From positions 1,178,001 to 1,242,000 of the forward strand of contig OZ242261.1 of assembly GCA_965207045.1 (NCBI GenBank): a stretch of DNA of 64,000 bases. Reading direction: 5' to 3'. Source of the DNA: G965207045 sp965207045. GTDB taxonomy: Bacteria > Pseudomonadota > Alphaproteobacteria > Rickettsiales > Anaplasmataceae. The first letter of the stretch is position 1, and every line of letters begins with the position of its first letter. Of the stretch, positions 26,944 through 35,651 are shown one piece after another. The translations under genes and the position numbers were made by a program. A model generated the notes under the pieces. The model worked only from the letters and a program-made list of their open reading frames with translations, did not search any database and was not told the origin of the DNA.

Positions 26944-28278
26944 TTACGGCTTTGAGTTGTATTTCCAAGTTGTTTGGCCATATTTATTATCTAATAGTTC
27001 AATTCCTTTTTTAAGAAGCTCATTGCGAATTTCATCTGCTTCGGTAAAATCTTTATTTTGTTTGGCTATTCTACGCCTATTAATTAAGTCATTGATTTTA
27101 TTTTCAGTTATTTGCATTTCTTGCTCAGCATTATCAAGTAAGCCTAAAAATTTTAAGCTGCTAATAAAGCTAGGTATAAGGTTGTTTACTCCCTTGTTTA
27201 TATCTTTTGCTTTTTGACTTATTATTGAAATTGCTTGAGGGGTATTTAAGTTTTCGGAAAGGCTTTCAATTACTTCTGGGAAAGGTTGATCTTCTTTAGT
27301 ATTTTCATTATTTTTAGCAATTGTAGAGAACTTATTCATTATATTATTTGCGTTTTTTAGAGAGTCATAATTCCAGTCTAATGGTTTCCTGTAATGTGTG
27401 TTAAGTAGTGCAAGTCTTATAACACTACCTTTGATGTTTTGTTTTAAGAGCTCTTCAACTGTTAACACATTACCAATTGATTTGCTCATTTTTTTGCCAT
27501 TAACAAGAACAAATCCATTATGTATCCAATAATTGGCAAATTTTGAATTTGGGTAAGCACAGCAACTTTGGGCAACTTCATTTTCATGGTGAGGAAACTG
27601 TAAATCAGCGCCTCCACCGTGAATGTCGAAATTTTCTCCCAAATGTAAAGTGCTCATTACAGAGCATTCTATATGCCAACCTGGACGCCCGTATCCCCAA
27701 GGACTACTCCATCCATTGTCTTTAGTGGGTTTCCATAATATAAAATCTCCAGGGTTTTTCTTATTAGTATCAACATCAATGCGGCTGCCGGCTATTAAAT
27801 CATCTAATTTCCTACCTGAAAGATGGCCATATTTTGGGTAAGATTGGACATGAAAGTAAACAGAATTTCCTACTACATATGCATTTCCATTTCCCAATAA
27901 TTTTTTTATAAAGATAATCATATCGTTTATATGTTCAGTGGCTTTTGGTTCTAGCGTTGGGTTTAAGCAATTTAAACTTTTCATATTACTTTGGAATATG
28001 CTGGTGTAATGATCACTAATTTCTTTAACATTTTTTCCTTCCTTTTTTGCAGCAGCAACTATTTTATCATCAACATCAGTGATATTACGCACATAAGTAA
28101 CTTTTTTGTATAATAACCTTAGGAGTCTGAATAAAAGGTCGTATACAACAACTGATCTTGCATTACCAATATGTGGGAAGCTATAAACAGTCGGACCACA
28201 AACATACATTTTGACATGCTCGCTGTTCATTGGGGCAAAATCAGTTTGTCTATTATACAAAGTATTATGTAAACGCAC
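26944..28278 (-). CDS. cysS: Cysteinyl-tRNA synthetase
   Basis: The 444-residue class I synthetase charges tRNA-Cys. CGPTVYSFPHIGNARSVVVY contains the zinc-binding Cys and the HIGH-equivalent motif. GWHIECSVMS and GGADLQFPHHENEVAQS supply other zinc ligands and the Cys-specific HHENE signature. GKKMSKSIGNVLTVEEL is the KMSKS loop. The start is GTG, overlapping by 1 nt (TAGTG) the stop of the upstream hypothetical gene, so the two are probably co-translated. Confidence 0.96.
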   Translation of the reverse strand: MRLHNTLYNRQTDFAPMNSEHVKMYVCGPTVYSFPHIGNARSVVVYDLLFRLLRLLYKKVTYVRNITDVDDKIVAAAKKEGKNVKEISDHYTSIFQSNMKSLNCLNPTLEPKATEHINDMIIFIKKLLGNGNAYVVGNSVYFHVQSYPKYGHLSGRKLDDLIAGSRIDVDTNKKNPGDFILWKPTKDNGWSSPWGYGRPGWHIECSVMSTLHLGENFDIHGGGADLQFPHHENEVAQSCCAYPNSKFANYWIHNGFVLVNGKKMSKSIGNVLTVEELLKQNIKGSVIRLALLNTHYRKPLDWNYDSLKNANNIMNKFSTIAKNNENTKEDQPFPEVIESLSENLNTPQAISIISQKAKDINKGVNNLIPSFISSLKFLGLLDNAEQEMQITENKINDLINRRRIAKQNKDFTEADEIRNELLKKGIELLDNKYGQTTWKYNSKP

Positions 28279-28763
28279 TACAAATTAAACTCATCTTCTA
28301 TTCTTTTTACAACCTCTTCTGGTGGATCTTGCCCCCAGCCAGATTCCAAAACTTCACCATAATCAGCAACATCCAAGGAGCCACGTCTAGTAGCAGCTAA
28401 AAAAAGTTCTCTTTTATTGTTATCTACCAGGACGTAATGCCAAGCAGAACGATCTCTATCTTTACCACGAACTAAAAACACATTTTGGCTCCGCCTACGT
28501 CGTATTTGCTCAGTTTTGCTCATGCCCTCAGTACTTTTATTTTTTAGACCTTTCTTAACTGAAAAAGGTTGCTTTTGTGGTGCTTCTTTCCGTATTTTTG
28601 CAAACTTACCACCACTTTCATCATCAGAATTGTTATCTTCTTCATTTTTATTTGGTCTAAAACGACTGACGAAGCTTCTTCCTCCTGGACTAGATGTTCC
28701 TTTAAATCCATCACCTTTTTTAAATCTATCAGCAAAAGATCTTTTCTTTGTTTCATCTGTCAT
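28278..28763 (-). CDS. Conserved hypothetical protein with a WxYxLV-type C-terminal domain
   Basis: A 161-residue protein. The N-terminal half is low-complexity and charged (SFADRFKKGDGFKGTSSPGG, FRPNKNEEDNNSDDESGG). The C-terminal half is more ordered (NVFLVRGKDRDRSAWHYVLV, DNNKRELFLAATRRGSLDVA, DYGEVLESGWGQDPPEEVVK). I do not recognise a named family. Two decayed sequences at 29.15-29.83 kb resemble its C-terminal half, so it belongs to a local paralogue group. It abuts cysS with a 1-nt overlap, suggesting co-expression. No signal peptide or membrane segment is seen. Confidence 0.75.
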   Translation of the reverse strand: MTDETKKRSFADRFKKGDGFKGTSSPGGRSFVSRFRPNKNEEDNNSDDESGGKFAKIRKEAPQKQPFSVKKGLKNKSTEGMSKTEQIRRRRSQNVFLVRGKDRDRSAWHYVLVDNNKRELFLAATRRGSLDVADYGEVLESGWGQDPPEEVVKRIEDEFNL

Positions 28764-28832
28764 TGGAGTTCTACCTCACATTTACTTATTATTTATCGCA
28801 TTATAACACTTTCTTTGAATTTAATCATCACA

Positions 28833-29066
28833 TCAAAGACATACAATAGCAGAGCTTTTGCCTTGTTTTTGCAAAATATCTGGCGCTGTAACAATTACAT
28901 CTACTTCTTCCAATTGCGTTAAACTATAATATTCATCCAAAATTACAGTTATTTGAGAGCCAACATCTTTGTAGAGGATATTTGTCGTATTGAGTATATT
29001 ATTAACTAGACATAGAATGCAATCTGATTGCTTACCTACAATATTTGGCACCAGACTTAAATGCAA
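28833..29066 (-). pseudogene. Probable gene fragment, unknown
   Basis: An open stretch encodes about 77 residues (SLVPNIVGKQSDCILCLVNN, VGSQITVILDEYYSLTQLEE, VDVIVTAPDILQKQGKSSAI). It stays open another 17 codons upstream without an ATG, to a TAG. It looks protein-like but has no convincing start and no recognised family, so I treat it as a remnant. It lies between the intact 161-residue gene and its decayed paralogues. Confidence 0.35.
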
Positions 29067-29149
29067 GCTTTCATATTCGTTACAATCTAAACTTTTGTTA
29101 TATTTACGATGAAGCTATCTAAGTTATATTAGTGAACAAGAAAAACTCG

Positions 29150-29410
29150 CCAGAAACTTTTTCTTATTCTTTGTATAATATTCTCCTGGTGGCGTTTCTC
29201 ACCAACAGATTTCAAGATTTTCCCGTACATTGACGTCAACTTGGCCTGTGTCAATGGCCTTTTTTTTATTGGGATCTGTTATCAAGACATAATGTCAAGC
29301 CGCCTGGACTTTATTTTGCCACGAATCAAGAACAAAAAACATATATACTGGTTTTTTTATCTTTAGGTCGTGTTAATTGTATTTTTTTTTACTGTCTTCT
29401 TCAGCCATAG
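29150..29410 (-). pseudogene. Decayed paralogue of the 28.3-kb hypothetical gene
   Basis: Minus-strand sequence from an ATG near 29408 (MAEEDSKKK) reads, after a frame change, YMFFVLDSWQNKVQAA-stop-HYVLITDPNKKKAIDTG, then ENLEICW-stop-ETPPGEYYTKNKKKF. This aligns with NVFLVRGKDRDRSAWHYVLV / DNNKR and QDPPEEVVKRIEDEF of the intact gene at 28278-28763. Stops and frameshifts show it is non-functional. Confidence 0.5.
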
Positions 29411-29463
29411 TCTTTTCCAACTCACATTATTACTGCATTCGCGATTACAAGCTTTTATTCACA

Positions 29464-29825
29464 TCAATTAATTTTGTATTTTGCTATTTGGGGTGGGTTA
29501 ATTCCTTCTCTTAGTTTCTCATGATCAAACTTTGACAATAAGAGCATTCCATATTGAGGCTGCCAAGGCAACTGTCCTTCTTTAATTGCTTCTTTGAATT
29601 CACCTATTTTGTCCTTATTAACTAAGTAATAATCCCAGTAATTAGTTTCTTTCTCTTGGTAGTGTAACATATATGCGTACTTTCTGACTTATCTATTTTT
29701 ATAGAACCACTTTTTTGATGATCATCTTTGATGTTATTTGCATCTTTAGTCACAGTGTCTTTTGTAGTTTTTGCTTCAGAATCTTTGAGGTTTTGTGTAT
29801 TTTTTATTGTATTAAGCACTACCAT
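29464..29825 (-). pseudogene. Frameshifted paralogue of the 28.3-kb hypothetical gene
   Basis: An ATG at 29825 opens a charged N-terminal part (TIKNTQNLKDSEAKTTKDTV, DDHQKSGSIKIDKSESTH). Near 29665-29690 the coding sense passes to another frame (AYMLHYQEKETNYWDYYLVN, KDKIGEFKEAIKEGQLPWQP, QYGMLLLSKFDHEKLREGIN). The second part matches the intact paralogue: W-x-Y-x-LV, K..EF..A...G.L, YG..L.S. The start overlaps the end of fdxA by 14 nt. A single-base indel would explain the break; a sequencing error cannot be excluded. Confidence 0.6.
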
Positions 29826-30204
29826 TTTTAATATATATTATCTTTCCCGATTTATCTTTAAATTTTTCGGCTTCTGGAAGTGGTTTTTTTCTATTAGTAA
29901 TTGCAGGTAACTTTTGTGCATTCTTTTCATTATAATCACGCATTATTTTTGCATCTTTTTGTTCTTTAGTGAGTTTGTTATTTTCTGTATTTAATATATC
30001 TTCAATGCTCTTCCCATCTACAAACGTACTATCATTGACTATGGCGTCTATGGGGCATTCTGGTACACATACTTCGCAATCAATACATACTTCAGGATCT
30101 ATAAGTAACATTTCATCTGCTTCGTGGAAGCAGTCTACAGGACAAACTTCAACACAATCTGTATACTTGCATTTTATACATTTGTCGTTTACGAAATGGA
30201 CCAT
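29812..30204 (-). CDS. fdxA: Ferredoxin FdxA (7Fe-8S type)
   Basis: The 130-residue protein begins with a classical bacterial ferredoxin domain: CIKCKYTDCVEVCPVDCF and CIDCEVCVPECPIDAI. The spacing suits one [3Fe-4S] and one [4Fe-4S] cluster, as in Azotobacter-type FdxA. The C-terminal extension (residues about 65-130) is charged and ends NGSA. It serves as a soluble electron carrier; the partner enzymes are not evident from the neighbours. The TTTG-rich 5' region separates it from the divergent thioredoxin-like gene. Confidence 0.93.
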   Translation of the reverse strand: MVHFVNDKCIKCKYTDCVEVCPVDCFHEADEMLLIDPEVCIDCEVCVPECPIDAIVNDSTFVDGKSIEDILNTENNKLTKEQKDAKIMRDYNEKNAQKLPAITNRKKPLPEAEKFKDKSGKIIYIKNGSA

Positions 30205-30437
30205 GGATTAATTTAATAAAACCTCAACGAAAACATAAAAAACTCTATCATAAAACTGAAATTTGTAAAATTATGTAGTATATTATCTGAATATGAGTAT
30301 GGTGATTGCAAAACAGCAGATACGAAAAAAGGAATATGTAGATTTTTATCACGTTAGCATTTTGTATTTTTAGTAATTTGTATTTTTCTGCAATATTGCT
30401 ACAATCATTCCCGGATATATCTATGGAGATAATTTGT

Positions 30438-30809
30438 ATGTTAAGTGAAGATGTTGTATCTGATCAAGTTGTTAGCACTGATGAAAATTTTCAAGATGGA
30501 ATATATGAGTTTTACTGGGATCAATGTGGTGTGTGTAAGAAGCAGGATAAGGAATTACAAAATTTAGATACTGTTTTTCAAGAGCAATACTTCCATCAGT
30601 TGGATTATACTGAACATCGGCAGCTTGCTGAGAAATTGGGTGTGCATGCTTTTCCAGCTTTTTTTACTTGTATAGATGGAGTCATAATTGGTGATATTGA
30701 ATTTGGTTTTCGTACAGTAAATCAAATACAGAGCTGGTGGAATGAATTATATAATAATACAAACAATAATACTCAGCAAATTCTGGAAAATTATTACTTT
30801 GTTGTATAG
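30438..30809 (+). CDS. Thioredoxin-like protein with CGVC active site
   Basis: A small thioredoxin-fold protein, about 123 residues from the ATG at 30438. That ATG is chosen because GGAG sits nine bases before it; an ATG at 30423 is in frame. The segment IYEFYWDQCGVCKKQDKELQ carries the CxxC redox pair (CGVC rather than CGPC). VHAFPAFF provides the cis-proline. LDYTEHRQLAEKLGV matches the usual thioredoxin helix. No signal peptide remains from this start, so a cytoplasmic reductase role is likely but unproven. The C-terminal tail is Asn-rich. Confidence 0.8.
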   Translation: MLSEDVVSDQVVSTDENFQDGIYEFYWDQCGVCKKQDKELQNLDTVFQEQYFHQLDYTEHRQLAEKLGVHAFPAFFTCIDGVIIGDIEFGFRTVNQIQSWWNELYNNTNNNTQQILENYYFVV

Positions 30810-31117
30810 GCTAATTTCAATACGAAATGAAGTTGTTGTTGGTTAACATTTAATGTTTTTCTTTTGTTGGGAAGAAAAGTAAGGTTTATATACTGATTTT
30901 TTTGCAGTTATTTCTGTTTTTTAAGTTGTTAGGAAATAGAACTGAATAATCTTCTATATGTGCTTCGTTTTATTATCTTAAAAGATGTGTTTGTTGTATA
31001 ATTTGTTTACATTAGCGTTGTTCTCCATCTTAGTTCAGTTAATATTTATATGCGGATAGAAGTGTGGAGTTTTCTCTCTTTTTTCAAGAAAAGGAAAAGT
31101 TGTTGAGTAGATTTAAA
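30810..31117. other. Gene-free stretch
   Basis: About 308 bases of T-rich sequence between two convergent genes. No reading frame, tRNA or clear terminator hairpin was identified. Confidence 0.4.
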
Positions 31118-31930
31118 CTAGGCTATGCTTTCCATTTTATTGTTTCTCCTAGGTGAGATATGGGCATGCTCAATATAATTATTGGGTTCTGCTTCACTGA
31201 CATGATTATTTTCTTGTTTCCCTTTTCGTATTCCTTCGCTATCTATTCCTTTCGCTCTCAAATTGATAACTATATGGTAAATATCGTCGTCTTTAAACAA
31301 TATGTCTGTTTCTGCTAATTCTGGGTCGATTTGCTGCTCATTACCTTTTTTAAGATTATCGATGATCCCACGGGCCATTTCTTCTGTTTCATTTAGTTTA
31401 TCGTAATCACATGGATATAATTTTTTGTTACGTGTATCGATGCTAAAATACAGAAATTGTGACTCTTCTTTTGTTTGTGGATACTTTGACAACAACTCAA
31501 TGTATTTTTTTGTTGTGAGTATGTCCTTTATAAATCCTATTAATCTTTCTTTTTGTACTCTGGTTTGGCTTCCTTTATTTTTTATTATAAGCCGCTCTAT
31601 TACTGTATTAGTTGTCTTGTTTAATAATGTAAATATTAAGAGTGAATAAGAAATACCTGCGATATCAATGGAATAATGAGAATATTCATCTGGAATGGCA
31701 TTATGATGTACAATAACATCATCAGCTCCTCTTACTCTCAATTGCTTAAGTTCTTTTTTTTCTATTTCATCTTTATTGTTGCTATTACGGGAATAACCAT
31801 AAAAAATATAATGGAGAATATTTGATACTCTTGTTACTGATTTTGTTTTTGCTTTTTTTCTATCGGAGCTTTTACCTTTACTTAACAATTCATCTTCTTC
31901 TGTTTCTGTGATGCTATTTCTACTTTGCAT
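31118..31930 (-). CDS. Hypothetical protein, paralogue-related to the gene at 32.1 kb
   Basis: A 270-residue protein without a recognised family. The N-terminal 35 residues are charged (SKGKSSDRKKAKTKSVTRVS). A hydrophobic stretch (YSIDIAGISYSLLIFTLLNK) may be a buried strand/helix or one membrane segment. Near residue 180 the sequence DYDKLNETEEMARGIIDNLK resembles EYDKINETRTAKAIIDELRQ in the next upstream gene on the same strand, so the two share a domain. The C-terminus is polar and His/Asn-rich. The setting is accessory, and an effector-like role is speculative. Confidence 0.7.
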   Translation of the reverse strand: MQSRNSITETEEDELLSKGKSSDRKKAKTKSVTRVSNILHYIFYGYSRNSNNKDEIEKKELKQLRVRGADDVIVHHNAIPDEYSHYSIDIAGISYSLLIFTLLNKTTNTVIERLIIKNKGSQTRVQKERLIGFIKDILTTKKYIELLSKYPQTKEESQFLYFSIDTRNKKLYPCDYDKLNETEEMARGIIDNLKKGNEQQIDPELAETDILFKDDDIYHIVINLRAKGIDSEGIRKGKQENNHVSEAEPNNYIEHAHISPRRNNKMESIA

Positions 31931-32120
31931 ACAAGCTCTAATCTAACCACAATACAAAATTATACTCATTACAATAAGATACTTAATATAATCTTATGGT
32001 TGATAGTTTATTTGCAAATAAGATGATGCTTGTATTATCACTATATAATGTTTGATGTTTTCATATGTGCAGAAAATTCATTCTGATTTTTATAAAATCT
32101 AGAGTTCTAATTAACAGCAT

Positions 32121-32771
32121 TCACGATTTGAAAATTTCACTATTTTGTGGTACCCTTCCTTCTAAAGTAGCTTGATGAATTTCTGAAGATATACCGCCTT
32201 CGTCTGACGAGGTTTGGGCCATTCCTCCCTTTTTATCACTATCCGAAACTTCTTGGGAATCCCAAGGCCAACACGTGTTACCATAACCTATGTACAAGAG
32301 ATCTTCAATGGCATTTTTATCAGAATATTCTTTGCCAAAACCTTCCTGGTTGTGTATACATTGTCCTTTTTCTTTTTGTCTGAGTTCATCAATAATTGCT
32401 TTAGCAGTTCTAGTTTCATTGATTTTATCATATTCCAAAATTTCTTTGTTTTCGAAACTCTGTAATGTGTTATCGCTTGTATTTTCTTTGTTTTCGAAAT
32501 TCCGTAATGTGTTACCGCTTATATCTACAAATATTCCTTTCCCGCCTATATATCCAAATTGTAAGTTTTTTGTTCCATCTGGTTTAGTTGCTCTTTTATC
32601 AATTCTTTCTTGAGCCTCCTCTTTTGTGAACTCTTCTGAGTCTCTCATAGAAAACTGATTTTGAGGGTAAGTTTCTGGTTCTTTTGCAGCGTTTACAAGT
32701 GCTGCAAGTAACTCTGCTTTGTCTAATCCGCTTATGTCAATTTCAATAGTATTTTCAGTATTATCTTGCAC
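32121..32771 (-). CDS. Hypothetical protein sharing a domain with the 31.1-kb gene
   Basis: A 216-residue acidic protein, start GTG. An N-terminal helix (LDKAELLAALVNAAKEPE) is followed by TKEEAQERIDKRATKPDG. Then comes a short internal repeat, NTLRNFENKEN / NTLQSFENKE. The segment EYDKINETRTAKAIIDELRQ is shared with the neighbouring 270-residue protein. The C-terminal part is Ser/Asp-rich. No membrane segment, signal peptide or known motif was found. Confidence 0.7.
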   Translation of the reverse strand: MQDNTENTIEIDISGLDKAELLAALVNAAKEPETYPQNQFSMRDSEEFTKEEAQERIDKRATKPDGTKNLQFGYIGGKGIFVDISGNTLRNFENKENTSDNTLQSFENKEILEYDKINETRTAKAIIDELRQKEKGQCIHNQEGFGKEYSDKNAIEDLLYIGYGNTCWPWDSQEVSDSDKKGGMAQTSSDEGGISSEIHQATLEGRVPQNSEIFKS

Positions 32772-32941
32772 AAAAAAATAAATTTAGAAGCAGTGTTGCA
32801 TATTCTATGAGAAGTGTAAAGTATTTTTGTGATGCAGTATGATAATTATTTGTGCATAATTCAATAATGCTTATGATATTTAGTTGAGCAACCATATACT
32901 AGAATAATGTAAAGTTCCATATTCCCAAAAAATCTCATTTG

Positions 32942-33664
32942 TTATTTCTTTTTTCCTATTTCAGATAGAATAATCATTCGTGAATTTGAAGGTTGTAAAG
33001 GGCGTGCATTCATAGAGAATGCTTGTTTAAATTTGTCAATTTGTTGTTTAGAAAAAGTAATTGATTTATTGAATATATACCAATCCACACCTTCAGTGTA
33101 AGGAGGAGTGGTTAGTGACCCCATCAGGCGATAGTAGCTCAAGTCTTTTGGTAGAAAATTTTTTGTATTTACTACAACATCTTTATATGTGATTACATTT
33201 GTTTTTTGTAGTGGCAAAAATTGCCAGATTTTTTCAGCTTCAACATTAGCCTCGCCTTCTTCAATCATTATACCTATAACGCCTAAGGTACCGTTTTCTG
33301 TTTGATGTACTAGGTGCATTTCCATTTGGTAAGATTTTCCATTGATTGTGTGTTCGCCTGGTGTGTGAAAATGGAATTGCAATAAATTGTAGGTTATTTC
33401 TTCAACTTTTACTGTTTCTCCTGTAGGGAAGTTGACCTGTATAGTATATCCTGTATTGAGTATTGCAAGTGGGACGGCTTTATAATCAAAGATCAGATCA
33501 GGTAGGCTAACTTTTATAGTTGGTACAATATCAATCGGAGATTGGCAGTGGCCTGATTGACACATTTTATATTCTGGTTTTGATTTCTCTCGATTTAGTG
33601 GATTGCCTTCATCATCATATCCATATACAACACCATTATGCTTACTTAGTTCATCTTTATTCAT
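32942..33664 (-). CDS. Alpha-class carbonic anhydrase, no signal peptide
   Basis: The 240-residue enzyme interconverts CO2 and bicarbonate. Family blocks are CQSGHCQSPIDIVPTI, LLQFHFHTPGEHTINGKSYQ and MEMHLVHQ; the three zinc histidines are the two in FHFH and the one in MHLVH. GSLTTPPYTEGVDWYIF is the substrate-pocket block with the conserved Thr. SPIDI and the LQPSNSR end are also family-typical. Bacterial alpha-carbonic anhydrases are usually exported, but this one begins MNKDELSKHNGVVYGYDDEG with no hydrophobic leader, implying a cytoplasmic enzyme. An SbtA-type bicarbonate permease lies immediately upstream on the same strand. Confidence 0.92.
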   Translation of the reverse strand: MNKDELSKHNGVVYGYDDEGNPLNREKSKPEYKMCQSGHCQSPIDIVPTIKVSLPDLIFDYKAVPLAILNTGYTIQVNFPTGETVKVEEITYNLLQFHFHTPGEHTINGKSYQMEMHLVHQTENGTLGVIGIMIEEGEANVEAEKIWQFLPLQKTNVITYKDVVVNTKNFLPKDLSYYRLMGSLTTPPYTEGVDWYIFNKSITFSKQQIDKFKQAFSMNARPLQPSNSRMIILSEIGKKK

Positions 33665-33722
33665 AATAATGACCTGTCATAAATTTTTACATTTTCAAAA
33701 CTATTTACTATTTAGCACAGAA

Positions 33723-34706
33723 TCATCCTAGAAGCATTTGTGCAGCAGCAAAATATAGTGGTATACCAACTGCTATATTAAACGGAAAGGTGATTGCTAA
33801 CGACATAGGTAAATAAATACCAGCTTTTGCTTGAGGTAATGCAAAACGCATAACAGCTGTTACTGCTATATAGGAGGAACTTGCTACTAACACAGTAAAC
33901 AACGTGCCTGTACCAACATCTAGCCCTATTAACATGCTTAATGTTAGTCCAACTCCTGCTCCAATCAAGGGCATATATATTCCGAACAAAGCTAACTGTA
34001 AATTAAATTCTTTTAAGTGCTTTAGTTTTTTTGCAACCAATAATCCCATGTCAAGAAGGAATAGGGCTAATATTCCTTGGAATGGTCTTACTAAGAATCC
34101 TTGCATCTTTTCCATTCCTGGTACACCACTAGCCCATCCAATGAAGAATGATCCTAAAAGTAGAACTATTGTTCCATCAGTGAAAATCTTGTAGCTTAAT
34201 TTTCTTATTGAAGTTGTTCTTTTTGTTGTTTGTGATTCTGCTCTGTATGCAGTAAATAGCCCTGTTATAATCGCAGGAGCTTCCATTAAAGCTAATACTG
34301 CTATTATATAACCTCTATATTGGACTGAATGGAGTTCTAAAAAACTCACGGTAGTGACAAATGTTACCATGCTAATCGAGCCGTAATGTGCTGAGACTGC
34401 TGCTGCAGTTGCTGTATCTAATTTTGTTGTCCAGCGTAATAATAAGTAGCCTAAAATTGGTTGAATGAAGCCAGTGATAGTAGCGGCAATTATTGTGTAC
34501 ACTATTTGACTATCAATTTCAGGAGTCTTTGCTATAGCAACACCCCCTTTGAAGCCAATAGCCATCATGAGATAGATTGAAAGATAGCGGCTTATCTGAT
34601 CTGGAATGTTGAGATCAGATTTTATAGAGCCAGCAATAATGCCAAGAATAAAAAATAATACAGGTGGAGAAGCAAAATTTTGTAAAAATAATTCAATTAT
34701 GTTCAT
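33723..34706 (-). CDS. SbtA-type sodium-dependent bicarbonate permease
   Basis: The 327-residue membrane protein has about ten hydrophobic segments. It matches the SbtA family of Na+-dependent bicarbonate transporters first described in cyanobacteria. Characteristic pieces are PPVLFFILGIIAGSIKSDL, YLMMAIGFKGGVAIA, AAVSAHYGSISMVTFVTTVS, YIIAVLALMEAPAIITGLF and SSSYIAVTAVMRFALPQAKA, ending near AITFPFNIAVGIPLYF. The next gene downstream on the same strand (59 bp) encodes carbonic anhydrase, supporting a bicarbonate substrate. No SbtB regulator is nearby. Confidence 0.87.
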   Translation of the reverse strand: MNIIELFLQNFASPPVLFFILGIIAGSIKSDLNIPDQISRYLSIYLMMAIGFKGGVAIAKTPEIDSQIVYTIIAATITGFIQPILGYLLLRWTTKLDTATAAAVSAHYGSISMVTFVTTVSFLELHSVQYRGYIIAVLALMEAPAIITGLFTAYRAESQTTKRTTSIRKLSYKIFTDGTIVLLLGSFFIGWASGVPGMEKMQGFLVRPFQGILALFLLDMGLLVAKKLKHLKEFNLQLALFGIYMPLIGAGVGLTLSMLIGLDVGTGTLFTVLVASSSYIAVTAVMRFALPQAKAGIYLPMSLAITFPFNIAVGIPLYFAAAQMLLG

Positions 34707-34978
34707 ACGTTAAATTTTATATTTAATCAATAAAGTATTTGTACAGTTTGCATAAATAGAGTAGCATAAAAGAGTGTACAATCTTCTAGGTACATGTGTA
34801 TTCTTTGATGAGTTTTCAACTATTGGTTAAAGTAAGGTTATATAGAAAGTGTAAAAAAAATATAAATATGGTGATATTTATTTGGTTAATTAGACAAAAT
34901 GTCCTTTACCATATTAAATTACAATTGCTTTAATGAAGTTTCTCTTGTAAAAATCAATGCGTATATAGTGTGTTCAAT

Positions 34979-35341
34979 ATGAGTAGTAATATTTCTTCAT
35001 TTGCAAAAAATCAACATATAATCAAGAATTTTAATAGCGATGAACCTATTGTTTCTGAAAGTGAGCTGATGAAATTGGCAGAGTTGGCTAAAATAGATTT
35101 GTCTGAAGAAGAAAAGGTTGAATATTTAAAAGGGCTAGAAGATGTAATCGGTTGGATAAATAAATTGGATGAGGTAAAAACGGAGACTTATAGTTTTTTT
35201 ACATCAAATGTAACTAAAGTAGAAGATATAACAAAAAAAGATCAAGTGTGCGAGAAAAGAAATATTAGTGAAGATATTGTATGTCACACAGAGTCTGAGC
35301 ACAAATGTTTTGTAGTTCCAAAAATAATAGAAAATGAGTGA
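34979..35341 (+). CDS. gatC: Asp-tRNA(Asn)/Glu-tRNA(Gln) amidotransferase subunit C
   Basis: The GatC core is visible from about residue 26: SESELMKLAELAKIDLSEEE, then YLKGLEDVIGWINKLDEVKT, matching the family helix that wraps around GatA. About 25 extra N-terminal residues (MSSNISSFAKNQHIIKNFNS) precede it. The indirect pathway amidates Glu-tRNA(Gln), which is needed because Rickettsiales lack GlnRS; gatA and gatB are not in this window. The ATG at 34979 is preferred to a GTG three codons upstream. The gene overlaps the next gene by 8 bp. Confidence 0.88.
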   Translation: MSSNISSFAKNQHIIKNFNSDEPIVSESELMKLAELAKIDLSEEEKVEYLKGLEDVIGWINKLDEVKTETYSFFTSNVTKVEDITKKDQVCEKRNISEDIVCHTESEHKCFVVPKIIENE

Positions 35342-35651
35342 CAATGAACTGAAAGATGTAACAGAGAGAAAAATAAAGAAGATCTTAGTGATGCTAGATG
35401 GTTATACTGAAGCAAGTAACATGTCAGACTTAAAAAGTGAAGTTGAAACCTTGTGTGATATGCTTCAGGATCTACCTTTGTCAGAAGCACAAAGATTTAC
35501 CTTTTCTGTTAAAAAAATACATAACAGGGTAAAGACTCTTACTGAAAGAGTAAAAGCAGAAGCGGCTCGAACTGAAGATAAATTGAAAGTTATGCGAAAA
35601 ACTAATCAAGCTAACACATCTTACGGACAGTTTGATCAGAAAGATGATTAG
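35334..35651 (+). CDS. Small hypothetical coiled-coil protein in the gatC-fliOP-pyrB operon
   Basis: A 105-residue, mostly helical charged protein (ERKIKKILVMLDGYTEASNM, SDLKSEVETLCDMLQDLPLS, TLTERVKAEAARTEDKLKVM). I recognise no family. It overlaps gatC by 8 bp upstream and the FliO-like gene by 8 bp downstream, so it is translated as part of the operon. It could be a partner of the FliO/FliP-like proteins, but nothing in the sequence proves it. Confidence 0.72.
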   Translation: MSDNELKDVTERKIKKILVMLDGYTEASNMSDLKSEVETLCDMLQDLPLSEAQRFTFSVKKIHNRVKTLTERVKAEAARTEDKLKVMRKTNQANTSYGQFDQKDD

